Shown: positions 32,468-41,175 of the stretch, piece after piece
How positions within the stretch are numbered: the stretch's first letter is position 1
Layout of the letters: every line of letters begins with the position of its first letter
DNA from: an uncultured Pseudomonadota bacterium
GTDB lineage: Bacteria > Myxococcota_A > UBA9160 > PR03
Length of the DNA: 57,866 nucleotides
Reading direction: 5' to 3'
NCBI GenBank assembly: GCA_900696485.1
Contig: CAADGG010000067.1
Span: 1-57,866, forward strand
Notes under the pieces: model-generated
What the model was told of the DNA's origin: nothing
Database searches by the model: none
The model's input: the letters and a program-made list of their open reading frames with translations, nothing else
Translations under genes and position numbers: made by a program

Positions 32468-33145
32468 ATGTCGATCCTCCAGAAGCTGAGCGATCCGAGT
32501 CGCCCGAGATCCCTGGCACGCCGTCTTCGGGAGAAGCGCTTTGCGTTCTTCGCTCGCCTGCTGAAGAGCGCCCCGCGTCCCGTTCGTCTGCTCGACATCG
32601 GGGGGACGGAGTCCTTCTGGGAGACGATGGGATTCGTCGGCGGCGATGACATCCAGCTGACCCTGTGCAACGTCTCGCCGCCGCCGCCGCCGCGGAATCC
32701 CGGGATTCGCGCGATCCAGGCCGACGCGTGCGATCTCCACATGATCGCGGACGACGAGTATGACGTCGTTTTCTCGAACTCCGTGATCGAGCACGTCGGC
32801 GACAAGACGCGCTGCCAGGCGATGGCCAACGAGGTGCGGCGCGTCGGCCGGCGCTATTTCGTGCAGACGCCGAATCGGAACTTCCCGATCGATCCGCATT
32901 TTCCCTTTCCGTTCTTCCAGTTCCTGCCGGTTTCGGCCCGGACGCTTCTGCTCCAGAAGCTACCGCTCGCCTGGGTCGGACGGATCCCCGATCGGGAGAA
33001 GGCACGCGATGTGGCGCAGTCGGTGCAACTTCTCAGCGAGAGCGAGCTGCGTTCGCTCTTTCCAGGCTGCGAGATCTATCGCGAGAAGTTCCTCGGGCTG
33101 AACAAGTCCTTCATTGCGTACGGGGGGTGGCCCGCGTTTGACTGA
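32468..33145 (+). CDS. Class I SAM-dependent methyltransferase
   Basis: A 225-residue Rossmann methyltransferase. Motif I is VRLLDIGGTESFWETMG; the glycine-rich loop is altered but recognisable. Motif II is IRAIQADACDLHMIADDEYD and motif IV is VVFSNSVIEHVGD, followed by an RVGRRYFVQTPN strand typical of Methyltransf_11. It is common in polysaccharide and O-antigen loci, where it can methylate a terminal sugar. The acceptor is unknown. Weak ribosome site; the gene sits between the beta-helix gene and a convergent C-methyltransferase. Confidence 0.82.
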   Translation: MSILQKLSDPSRPRSLARRLREKRFAFFARLLKSAPRPVRLLDIGGTESFWETMGFVGGDDIQLTLCNVSPPPPPRNPGIRAIQADACDLHMIADDEYDVVFSNSVIEHVGDKTRCQAMANEVRRVGRRYFVQTPNRNFPIDPHFPFPFFQFLPVSARTLLLQKLPLAWVGRIPDREKARDVAQSVQLLSESELRSLFPGCEIYREKFLGLNKSFIAYGGWPAFD

Positions 33146-33177
33146 TGCCGGGATCGCCGGCTCCGTCGACCAGAGCC

Positions 33178-34377
33178 TCAAGCGACCGTCAGGACCTCGG
33201 AGGAGAGTCCCATGGCGCCGAGGTCCGCGCGGATCTCCTGCTCGTAGAGGGGATTCAGGACGATCACCGTGTCGACGGGGGCATCTCGGAGCGACTGCGG
33301 CGGCCGGATCTCGTGGCCACTTCCGGCGAGGAAGGTTCCCTGCTTGCCGGGGTTCACATCGATCACCGTAGCGACGCTGTCGGCATCCTTTCCGAGCAGC
33401 GCACAGAAACCCACCGCCTTCGCGCCGGCGCCCCACAGCGCGACGCGTTGGCGCCGCCCTCGGAGATCGGCGAGCCGGCCGCGCCAATCTTCGCGGACGC
33501 GCTCGAAGTGCTCGGCGTAGGCCGCGACATCGGCGGCGAGCTGCTCGAGACCCGCGCTGTCCGCTCGTTCGCGCGCCGGCCCTCGGCTCACCCGCGCCTC
33601 GAGGCTGACGAACTGGCCTCCGTAGTCCTCACGGACATCGATGACTTCGAATCCTGCGGCCTCGAACAGGCGCTCGAGTGAGCCGCACACGAAGTAGCTG
33701 CAGTGCTCGTAGATCACGTCCCAGATGGAGAGCTGGCGCAAGGCGAGCAGACCATTGGGGACCTCGCAGTAGACGACACCGTCGGGAGACGCCTCCAGCA
33801 CGCGGCGGACCGTGGCCAGGAACGGTCGCGGCTCGGAGATGTGCTCGAGCACGTGCCGGAAGCACAGCAGGTCCGCTGGCTGGCCGATCGCCCGTTCCGA
33901 GAACGGCTCCCTCTGGATCTCCACCCGGCCGCGCGCGACCGGGTCGAGCTGGGCCGGGACATGGCTCGGGTCGAAGCCGATTCCCCGGGCGTCGGCCCGC
34001 TGACACAAGAGCCCGAGGAAGTGCCCGCTGCCGCAGCCGAGTTCCATCACGTGGGCGGGCCCGGCGGTGCGCTCGGCCAGGTGCCGGGCGACGAGGCGCT
34101 CCGCCAGTTGGTTCTCGTAGCGCCGGAACACCTCCGAGAAGTGCAGCGCGTTGTCGTAGCGCAGCGAGTAGTCGACGCGGGCCGGGTCGAACGCGACGTT
34201 GTAGACGAGCCCGCAGCTCCGGCAGAACGCAAGCTGGAGTTTCCCCCGCGGGCAGCCCCGGGCCGCCTCCCGGGACGCCCAGAGGACTCCGACCTGGACG
34301 GGGGCCTCCCCAGCGTCCAGAAAGGGCTCGAGCGATCCGTTCTTGCAGGAGACGCAGGGGCGAGGTGTGCCGGTCAA
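33178..34377 (-). CDS. C-methyltransferase-like SAM enzyme with N-terminal zinc site (NovU/TylC3 type)
   Basis: About 399 residues in three parts. The N-terminal zinc-binding region has CVSCKNGSLEPFLDAGEAPV and FCRSCGLVYN. A SAM domain has VMELGCGSGHFLGLL and LLCFRHVLEHI. The C-terminal Rossmann-like half has VALWGAGAKAVGFCALLG and VIDVNPGKQGTFL. The motif IYEHCSYF matches the catalytic His-Tyr region of sugar C-methyltransferases. The TTG at 34377 was chosen for GGAG 8 bases upstream and the nearby zinc motif. It is a diverged relative of the genes at 34664 and 38451, but it is on the opposite strand. Confidence 0.83.
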   Translation of the reverse strand: MTGTPRPCVSCKNGSLEPFLDAGEAPVQVGVLWASREAARGCPRGKLQLAFCRSCGLVYNVAFDPARVDYSLRYDNALHFSEVFRRYENQLAERLVARHLAERTAGPAHVMELGCGSGHFLGLLCQRADARGIGFDPSHVPAQLDPVARGRVEIQREPFSERAIGQPADLLCFRHVLEHISEPRPFLATVRRVLEASPDGVVYCEVPNGLLALRQLSIWDVIYEHCSYFVCGSLERLFEAAGFEVIDVREDYGGQFVSLEARVSRGPARERADSAGLEQLAADVAAYAEHFERVREDWRGRLADLRGRRQRVALWGAGAKAVGFCALLGKDADSVATVIDVNPGKQGTFLAGSGHEIRPPQSLRDAPVDTVIVLNPLYEQEIRADLGAMGLSSEVLTVA

Positions 34378-34663
34378 GACGAAGTCTCCGAGAGATCGGC
34401 CGTCAGGCCGGGAGGAGCAGGCTAAGGTAGGACGCACCAACCGGCACGGACCCGAACGAGGAGTATCCCCGAGACGAAACGGGGTAACGAATCCATCACC
34501 TGGAGCCGATCAGCGACACACACCTCGAGGACCGTCGAACCCGGGCCGGCGGGCAAACCGCGGGTCGGGCCCGCCTCGGACCCGCGTTCGGGAGGTGTCC
34601 CCAGGCGGACGAGCCCCCCAGGTGCCGCCGAGAGCCCCCTGCCGGAAGGAGTCGATCGAATCC

Positions 34664-35950
34664 ATGGCCAGCCCCGTGCCGACCGCGCCCGCCACGCCGC
34701 CCAGCCCCGCTGAGCTGGCCGGCCTCGTTTGCCGCTTCTGTCAGGCGCCGCTCCGCGTCAGCTTCGTCGATCTCGGGATGTCGCCGCTCTGTCAGCGCCA
34801 CATCCATGCCCATGAGCTCAACGCCATGGAACCCTTCTTCCCGCTGCACGCCTACGTCTGTGAGAGCTGCTTCCTGGTGCAGCTCGGCGAGTACGTGGCG
34901 CCGGAGGAGATCTTCGGTTTCTACCACTATTTCTCGTCGTACTCGGATTCCTGGCTGGCCCACGCCAAGCGCTACACCGAACAGATGATCACGCGCCTCG
35001 GTCTCGACGGGAACAGCCGCGTCGCCGAGATCGCCAGCAACGACGGGTACCTGCTGCAGTACTTCGCGGAGCGCGGGATCCCGTGTCTCGGCATCGAGCC
35101 GGCCGCCAACGTGGCCGAGGCCGCGCGCGCGCGTGGCATCGAGACGGTCTCGCGCTTCTTCGGGACCGAGACGGCCCGGTCGCTGCGTGCGGAGCGTGGA
35201 CCCGTCGATCTGCTGCTCGGGAACAACGTGCTCGCCCACGTTCCCGACCTCAACGACTTCGTGGCGGGGATGGCAGAGTTCCTCGCGCCCGCCGGCACGA
35301 TCACGATGGAGTTTCCCCATCTGCTCCGGCTGATGGCGGAGAACCAGTTCGACACGATCTACCACGAGCATTTCTCCTATTTTTCGTTCACCGTGGTCGA
35401 GAAGGTCTTCGCGGCCCATGGGCTCGCGCTGGTCGACGTCGAAGAGCTGCCGACCCATGGCGGCTCGCTCCGGATCTACGCCCGGCATGCCGGTCCGGCG
35501 GCCCCTGAGCCCTCGCCCGCGGTCCGCGCGCTGCGCCGGCAAGAGGCCGCAGCGGGAGTCTCTTCCCTCGAGTTCTATCGCTCGTTCGCCGAGCGCGTCG
35601 AAGCGACCAAGCGGAAGCTGCTGTCCTTCCTGATCGAGGCGAGAGAGCACGGCAAGACCGTGGCCGGTTACGGAGCGCCCGGGAAGGGCAACACACTGCT
35701 CAACTACTGCGGGATCCGGTCGGACCTCGTTTCCTATACCGTGGATCGAAGTCCGATGAAACAAGGCACCTTCCTGCCGGGGACGCGGATTCCCGTCTAC
35801 GCTCCCGAACGCATCGATGAAACCCGGCCCGACTACCTGCTGATCCTCCCGTGGAACCTCGTCGAGGAGATCACCCGACAGATGAGTCGCATTCGAGAAT
35901 GGGGCGGACGCTTCGTCGTGCCGATCCCGGAAGTCCGGGTTCTCGATTGA
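34664..35950 (+). CDS. C-methyltransferase-like SAM enzyme (NovU/TylC3 type), first of sugar operon
   Basis: A 428-residue enzyme. The N-terminal zinc region has CRFCQAPLRVSFVDLGMSPL and YVCESCFLVQLGEY. The SAM domain has RVAEIASNDGYLLQYF, with LLLGNNVLAHVPDLNDF. The C-terminal domain has TVAGYGAPGKGNTLLNYCGI and VDRSPMKQGTFLPGT. DTIYHEHFSYFS carries the catalytic His. In branched-sugar pathways these enzymes C-methylate a 4-keto nucleotide sugar at C3 or C5. It lies 10 bases before the cytidylyltransferase, which supports a CDP-linked substrate. The ATG follows GGAAGGAG. Confidence 0.87.
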   Translation: MASPVPTAPATPPSPAELAGLVCRFCQAPLRVSFVDLGMSPLCQRHIHAHELNAMEPFFPLHAYVCESCFLVQLGEYVAPEEIFGFYHYFSSYSDSWLAHAKRYTEQMITRLGLDGNSRVAEIASNDGYLLQYFAERGIPCLGIEPAANVAEAARARGIETVSRFFGTETARSLRAERGPVDLLLGNNVLAHVPDLNDFVAGMAEFLAPAGTITMEFPHLLRLMAENQFDTIYHEHFSYFSFTVVEKVFAAHGLALVDVEELPTHGGSLRIYARHAGPAAPEPSPAVRALRRQEAAAGVSSLEFYRSFAERVEATKRKLLSFLIEAREHGKTVAGYGAPGKGNTLLNYCGIRSDLVSYTVDRSPMKQGTFLPGTRIPVYAPERIDETRPDYLLILPWNLVEEITRQMSRIREWGGRFVVPIPEVRVLD

Positions 35951-35960
35951 GGGATCAGCG

Positions 35961-36758
35961 ATGAAGGTCGTGCTCTTCTGTGGTGGCTTCGGGATGCGGC
36001 TCCGGGAGTACTCGGAGACCGTCCCGAAGCCTCTGGTGCCGATCGGCACCCGGCCGATCCTGTGGCACCTGATGCGCTACTACGCGCACTACGGCTACAA
36101 GGACTTCGTGCTGTGCCTGGGTTATCAGGCCAGCGCCATCAAGCAGTTCTTCCTCCGCTACGAAGAGGCGCTCAGCAACGACTTCATCCTGAACGGCGCT
36201 GGCGGCTCGGTCGAGCTGCTCTCCCGGGACGTGCACGACTGGCGGATCACCTTCGTGGACACGGGCCTGCACGCGAACATCGGAAGCCGGTTGTACGCGG
36301 TGCGCGAGCACCTCGCAGGTGAGGAGGTCTTCCTGGCCAACTACGCGGATGGCCTGTCGGATCTTCCGCTGGACGCCTACGTCCCGTCCGCCTTGGCGCA
36401 GAACGTCACGGCGACCTTCGTGTCGATCCCCCCGCCACACCTGTTCAACGTGATCGAGACCGACGAGAACAACAACGTGCGTTCGATCGAGTACATGAAC
36501 CGGTCCGATCTGCGCATGAACGGCGGCTTCTTCGTGTTCCGGCGCGACCTCTTCGACTACATGCGCCCCGGTGAGGAACTGGTGGAGCAGCCGTTCCAGC
36601 GCCTGATCCAGGCCAAGCAGTTGCAGGCGTATCCGTACGAAGGCTTCTGGGCCAGCATGGACACGTTCAAGGATCGCCAGCGGCTCGATGACCTCTATGC
36701 CCGGGGTGAGGCGCCGTGGGCCGTGTGGGAGAAGGGCGTCTTGGAGAAGAACGGTTGA
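35961..36758 (+). CDS. rfbF: Glucose-1-phosphate cytidylyltransferase-like nucleotidyltransferase
   Basis: A 265-residue sugar nucleotidyltransferase. The N-terminal pyrophosphorylase loop is VVLFCGGFGMRLREYSE, followed by VPKPLVPIGTRPILWHLMRY (PKP motif), the metal site FLANYADGLSDL, and the C-terminal FWASMDTFKDRQRLDDL that RfbF proteins share. It would make CDP-glucose from CTP and glucose-1-phosphate, feeding a 4,6-dehydratase route to deoxy and branched sugars. No CDP-glucose dehydratase (RfbG) is in the window, so it must be elsewhere or replaced. Ribosome site GAGGGA; its stop overlaps the next start. Confidence 0.85.
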   Translation: MKVVLFCGGFGMRLREYSETVPKPLVPIGTRPILWHLMRYYAHYGYKDFVLCLGYQASAIKQFFLRYEEALSNDFILNGAGGSVELLSRDVHDWRITFVDTGLHANIGSRLYAVREHLAGEEVFLANYADGLSDLPLDAYVPSALAQNVTATFVSIPPPHLFNVIETDENNNVRSIEYMNRSDLRMNGGFFVFRRDLFDYMRPGEELVEQPFQRLIQAKQLQAYPYEGFWASMDTFKDRQRLDDLYARGEAPWAVWEKGVLEKNG

Positions 36759-37405
36759 GAGCCATCGGGCTGTTCGGCTCCGGCGCTCCGGCCCATGTCC
36801 TCTGTCTGGGGGCCCACAGCGACGACATCGAGATCGGCTGTGGCGCCACCGTGCTGCGCCTGCTGCACGAGTGTCCGGAGGTCCGCTTCACGTGGCTGGT
36901 CTTGTCCGCGTCGGGGGAGCGGGAGCGCGAGGCGCGTGCCAGCGCCGCTGCGTTCCTGGCCGGCGCCAAGGCCGCCGAGGTCTACGTCGAGCGTTTCCGC
37001 GAGAACCATTTTCCGTGGGAGGGGAGCCGGATCAAGGATCGCCTCGCCGCGCTCGCGCGCGAGATCGATCCGGATCTGGTCTTCACCCATTGGCGCGGAG
37101 ATCGACACCAGGACCATCGGACACTGGCGGATCTCACCTGGAACCATTTCCGCGATCACCGCGTGCTCGAGTACGAGATCCCGAAATGGGACGGCGATCT
37201 CGGCCGGCCGAACGCCTACGCGGCGGTCTCCGCCGCCCTCGCCACACGCAAAGTCGAGTTGCTGATCGAGCACTTCGAGAGTCAGCGCAACAGACCCTGG
37301 TTCCGCGAGGATACGTTCCGAGCGTTGCTGCGGATCCGCGGAGTCGAGTGCAATGCCCCGGACGGCTTCGCAGAAGCTTTCCATGCCCACAAGCTGCTGC
37401 TCTGA
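36755..37405 (+). CDS. PIG-L/LmbE family deacetylase
   Basis: A 216-residue zinc deacetylase. The metal motif GAHSDDIEIGCGAT (AHxDD, with Ser for the usual Pro) is near residue 16 and HWRGDRHQDHR is near residue 110, both expected for PIG-L. Family members remove N-acetyl groups from GlcNAc-type sugars or thiol precursors. The start is TTG, sharing TTGA with the cytidylyltransferase stop, so the two are translationally coupled. In this operon it probably deacetylates a 2- or 4-acetamido sugar intermediate, or opens an amino group for later modification. Confidence 0.87.
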   Translation: MRAIGLFGSGAPAHVLCLGAHSDDIEIGCGATVLRLLHECPEVRFTWLVLSASGEREREARASAAAFLAGAKAAEVYVERFRENHFPWEGSRIKDRLAALAREIDPDLVFTHWRGDRHQDHRTLADLTWNHFRDHRVLEYEIPKWDGDLGRPNAYAAVSAALATRKVELLIEHFESQRNRPWFREDTFRALLRIRGVECNAPDGFAEAFHAHKLLL

Positions 37406-37428
37406 AGAGCGGCGCGGGAGGAGCGACG

Positions 37429-38454
37429 ATGCGCGTACTGGTCACGGGCCATCTGGGCTACATCGGAGCCGTCCTGGTTCCGCGCCTCATGGCGCTCGGG
37501 CACGAGGTGCACGGGCTCGATAGCGGGCTCTACGACGGCTGCGACTTCGGTCCGGCGCCGGCGCCGATCCCGGCGCTTCGGCTGGACGTGCGCGATGTCG
37601 AAACCCGGCATCTCGAGGGCTTCGACGGCGTGATCCATCTGGCTGCGCTCTCGAACGACCCGCTCGGCGATCTCGATGCGGAACTCACCTACGACATCAA
37701 CTACCGCGCCTCGGTCCGGCTGGCGTCCTGCGCGCGCGAGGCCGGCGTGCGGCGCTTCCTGTTCTCGTCGTCGTGCAGCCTGTATGGGGCAGCCGGCGAG
37801 GCGCCGCTGGACGAAGCAGCGCCCTTTGCGCCGCAAACGCCTTACGGGGAGTCCAAGATCCTCACCGAGCAGGAACTCACGAAGCTCGCCGACGCGGAGT
37901 TCAGCCCCGTCTATCTGCGAAATGCGACGGTCTACGGCTCGTCTCCGCGGCTTCGCTGTGACGTCGTCGTGAACAACCTCGTCGGCTATGCCCTCACGAC
38001 CGGCGAGGTGCTGCTGAAGAGCGACGGCACCGCCTGGCGCCCGCTGGTCCACGTGGAGGACGTCTGTTCCGCATTCGTGGCATTGCTGAGCGCTCCTCGC
38101 GAGGCGATCCACGACCGCGCCTTCAACATCGGCCGCACCGAGGAGAACTATCGGATCCGGGACGTGGCCCGGATCGTCGAGAAAGAGGTCGCGGGCACTC
38201 GACTGCGGATCGAGGCGGGCGCGAGCAGCGACACGCGAAACTATCGCGTGGACTTCCAGCGAATCCTCTCCGAGATCCCGGTCTTCGATCCCCGCTGGAC
38301 GGTGGCCGACGGAGCCCGGCAGCTCCACGAGGATTATCGGACGCACGGCATGACGGCCGAGCGCTTCGAGAGCCCGCGCTTCTTCCGGATCCGGACGGTC
38401 CGGGCGCGACAGGCCGCCGGTACGCTCGGGGTCGACCTGCGACCGATCACGTGA
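37429..38454 (+). CDS. NAD-dependent nucleotide-sugar epimerase/dehydratase (extended SDR)
   Basis: A 341-residue enzyme with VLVTGHLGYIGAVLVPRL (NAD loop), HLAALSNDPLGD, active-site SSSCSLYGAAGE and the catalytic TPYGESK (YxxxK). The later NATVYGSSPRLR and PLVHVEDV segments are typical of GalE/RmlB-like sugar enzymes. ATG with GGGAGGAG upstream, 23 bases after the PIG-L gene. With the cytidylyltransferase and C-methyltransferases it fits a CDP- or other nucleotide-linked deoxysugar route, as epimerase or 4-ketoreductase. Its stop overlaps the next gene as GTGA. Confidence 0.87.
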   Translation: MRVLVTGHLGYIGAVLVPRLMALGHEVHGLDSGLYDGCDFGPAPAPIPALRLDVRDVETRHLEGFDGVIHLAALSNDPLGDLDAELTYDINYRASVRLASCAREAGVRRFLFSSSCSLYGAAGEAPLDEAAPFAPQTPYGESKILTEQELTKLADAEFSPVYLRNATVYGSSPRLRCDVVVNNLVGYALTTGEVLLKSDGTAWRPLVHVEDVCSAFVALLSAPREAIHDRAFNIGRTEENYRIRDVARIVEKEVAGTRLRIEAGASSDTRNYRVDFQRILSEIPVFDPRWTVADGARQLHEDYRTHGMTAERFESPRFFRIRTVRARQAAGTLGVDLRPIT

Positions 38455-39635
38455 GCCCGCTGGTTGCGACGAGCTGCCGAGCCTGCGGTGGCTCGCCGCT
38501 TCGGGCGTTCTACGAACGACGCGGGATCCCCGTCCATAGCAACCGTCTGCTGACCACACCGGAGGCGGCACGTCGGGAATCCGTCGGGGATCTTCTGCTC
38601 ACCGTCTGCCCGCGCTGCGGATTCATCCAGAACGCCTGCTACGACTCGGGTGTGCACGACTATCGCGTGTCGTACGAGGATAGTCAGGGACACTCGGCGC
38701 GCTTTCGCGCGTTCGCAGATGAGCTGCTCACCGGTCTCGAGGCCCGCCACGGCCTGGCGTCGCGCCGCGTGCTCGAGATCGGTTGTGGTCGCGGTGACTT
38801 CCTCGTCGAACTAGCCCGTCGTTCGGCCGGCGCCATCGGCATCGATCCGAGCTTTCGCGAGAGCGAGGTCTCGCGCGCGGCGCCGAAGCACGTCCGCTTC
38901 CTGGCCGAGGAGTACGGCGAACGGCATCGGGAGCTGCCCGCGGACTTCGTCTTCTGTCGTCACACGCTCGAGCACATCCCCGAACCCGCTGCGTTCCTTC
39001 GGATGCTTCGCGCCAACATCCAGAAGCCCGAAGCCGTGCTGTACTTCGAGGTTCCCGATGCGGAGCGCATCCTGCGCGAGGGGGCCTTCTGGGACATCTA
39101 CTACGAACACTGCTCCTACTTCACGGAGGATGCCCTCCGTGAGCTCTTCGAGCGCACCGGCTTCGAGGTGCTGCGCCTCGCACGCGGATTCGACGATCAG
39201 TATCTGCTGCTCGAGGCCCGGCCCGCAGTAGCTCCGTCCGCAACGGCGGGGGAGGGAGAGAGCAGGGCGGGGGGCGGCGTCGTGCCGCTCACCGAGCACT
39301 TCACCCGGTGTGTCGCGGAGTCCCTCGACCGGTGGGCTCGCGAGGCGGACCGTTGGCAACAGACGAGATCGCGCGTCGCGCTGTGGGGATCGGGTTCGAA
39401 GGCGGTAGGTTTCTGCTCCGCTCTCCGGTCGACCGACGAGGTGCACTGCGTCGTCGACATCAATCCGTCCAAACAGGGCACTTTCCAACCGGGTGCAGGG
39501 CTCCCCATCGTGTCTCCGGAGGCCCTGCTCCGTTACCGTCCCGACGTGGTCGTCGCGATGAACCCGATCTACCGGCGCGAGATCCAGGACGAACTCGATC
39601 GCCTCGGGGTCCGGGCCGAGCTGCTGGCGCTATGA
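38451..39635 (+). CDS. C-methyltransferase-like SAM enzyme (NovU/TylC3 type), second copy in operon
   Basis: A 394-residue paralogue of the enzyme at 34664. Its zinc motifs are CRACGGSPLRAFYERRGIPV and VCPRCGFIQNACYDSG. The SAM loop is VLEIGCGRGDFLVELARR, with FVFCRHTLEHIPEP. The catalytic region is IYYEHCSYFTEDALRELFE, and the C-terminal part has VALWGSGSKAVGFCSALRS and VDINPSKQGTFQPG. Start GTG, overlapping the epimerase stop by 4 bases. Two such enzymes in one operon suggest either two methyl branches or two methylated sugars in the polymer. Confidence 0.87.
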   Translation: MSPLVATSCRACGGSPLRAFYERRGIPVHSNRLLTTPEAARRESVGDLLLTVCPRCGFIQNACYDSGVHDYRVSYEDSQGHSARFRAFADELLTGLEARHGLASRRVLEIGCGRGDFLVELARRSAGAIGIDPSFRESEVSRAAPKHVRFLAEEYGERHRELPADFVFCRHTLEHIPEPAAFLRMLRANIQKPEAVLYFEVPDAERILREGAFWDIYYEHCSYFTEDALRELFERTGFEVLRLARGFDDQYLLLEARPAVAPSATAGEGESRAGGGVVPLTEHFTRCVAESLDRWAREADRWQQTRSRVALWGSGSKAVGFCSALRSTDEVHCVVDINPSKQGTFQPGAGLPIVSPEALLRYRPDVVVAMNPIYRREIQDELDRLGVRAELLAL

Positions 39636-39687
39636 GGCGACGAACGCCGGTCCGCCCCGGCTGGCCCGACTACACGGTCCGTTGGGC

Positions 39688-41175
39688 ATGAACTCACCCT
39701 CGGACGTCGATGCCCGGCATCCGTCTGTGTATTCGAGCATCCGATGGACGTCTCTGGCCCAGGGAATCGTCGCGGCCAGCCAGCTCGCGACGGGTGTCGT
39801 GCTGTTCAAGCTCCTCCCGGTCGAGGTGTTCGGGATCGTCGCGATGGCCCACGTCGTGACCGGCTTCGCCGATCAGCTCCGGGAGCTGGGGACCCGGATG
39901 GCGCTGGTCCAGCGCAAGGAGATCACGCCGGAGGTCCTGGACAGCGCGTTCGTCGTCAATCTTGGCGTCGGTTTGGTGCTCGGCGCCGGCGTATGGCTGG
40001 CCGCCCCGTGGGCAGCCGCGTTCTATCGCAGTGAGGGGCTTCACGCGCCATTGCAGGCATTGTCGGCGATGTTCGTGATCGCCTCCCTCGGCCAGGTCGG
40101 GCGGGCGCTGCTCACACGAGGCATGCAGTTCGGGCGCCTCGCCGCCATCGACGTGACCGCCGTGCTGGTGGAGGCCAGTGTCACGATCACGTTGGCGGCC
40201 GCGGGCTACGGCGTGTGGTCCTTCATCTTCGGGGAGCTCGCGATGACGCTCGCCGCGACCGTGGGTGTCTGGATCGCGCGCCCGTGGTGGCCAGGGCTGC
40301 GGGTGCGGCGCGACGAGGTCCGCTCCCTGGTCGGATTCGGCGCCAACCTGATGGGTTTCAATGTCGCGAACTATTTCCTCACCAATGCGGACCGGCTGAT
40401 CATCGGCCGGGTTCTCGGCGCAGAGGCGCTGGGGCTCTACGCGTTCGCGCAGCGGCTCACGCTGTTCCCGATGCGCTCGCTCTCCGGCGTGCTGGTGAAC
40501 GTGCTGGTTCCTCGCTTCGCCCGCGAGCAGGACGATCTACACAGCTTTGCCGCGCATTTCGTGCGGGCGTGCGTCGGGATCGCTCTTTTGTCGTTCCCGG
40601 TGCTCGCCGCCCTGGCCGTCCTGATCGACCCCCTGGTCGCCCTCTATGCCCCGAAATGGGCACCGGCCGCGGTGCTGGTCGCGCTGCTGTGCCCGGCCGG
40701 GATGATTCAATCTCTCACCCGTACGGTCGGCCCCGTTTTCGTGGCGCGCGGCCGGCCGGACCTGCTCTTCCGGGTGGGGATGCTTGCAGGTGTCGTGGCG
40801 CTGTGCGGTTCGCTCCTCGGCGTCTACTTCGGGGTCATCGGTGTCGCCCTCGCCTTCGTCGTCACCACCGCACTGACGGCGATCCCGACCTTCTGGCTCA
40901 CGCTGAGCCAGATCTCGGCGAGCCCGCGACTGCTCGTCCGCGCGCTCGAGCCGGTGCTCTCCGCCACGATCGTCACGACCTTGGTCATGGCGGGACTGCG
41001 TGGTGTCCTCGGCCTCGGTGACGAGCCGAGCTGGGCGCGGCTGGGGGTCGTGGCCCTGCTCGGCGCCGCCAGCTACTGGGGCTTCGTGGTGCTGCGTCGC
41101 CCGCCGGCCCTCGACGACCTGCGAAGAGTCGCGGGCGTCAGGGAAGCGGCGAGATCCGAACCGAGTGCCAACTGA
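39688..41175 (+). CDS. Wzx-like oligosaccharide flippase (polysaccharide transport MATE-type)
   Basis: A 495-residue polytopic protein with 12 or more hydrophobic helices. The family-typical first helix region is SSIRWTSLAQGIVAASQLAT, then LLPVEVFGIVAMAHVVTGFA, a central NYFLTNADRLIIGRVLGAEA and the PMRSLSGVLVNVLVPRFARE loop seen in WzxC-like exporters. It would flip lipid-linked repeat units to the periplasm for the Wzy-type polymerase. ATG chosen; a TTG two codons earlier is possible. Its end overlaps the large secreted-protein gene by 38 bases on the other strand. Confidence 0.87.
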   Translation: MNSPSDVDARHPSVYSSIRWTSLAQGIVAASQLATGVVLFKLLPVEVFGIVAMAHVVTGFADQLRELGTRMALVQRKEITPEVLDSAFVVNLGVGLVLGAGVWLAAPWAAAFYRSEGLHAPLQALSAMFVIASLGQVGRALLTRGMQFGRLAAIDVTAVLVEASVTITLAAAGYGVWSFIFGELAMTLAATVGVWIARPWWPGLRVRRDEVRSLVGFGANLMGFNVANYFLTNADRLIIGRVLGAEALGLYAFAQRLTLFPMRSLSGVLVNVLVPRFAREQDDLHSFAAHFVRACVGIALLSFPVLAALAVLIDPLVALYAPKWAPAAVLVALLCPAGMIQSLTRTVGPVFVARGRPDLLFRVGMLAGVVALCGSLLGVYFGVIGVALAFVVTTALTAIPTFWLTLSQISASPRLLVRALEPVLSATIVTTLVMAGLRGVLGLGDEPSWARLGVVALLGAASYWGFVVLRRPPALDDLRRVAGVREAARSEPSAN

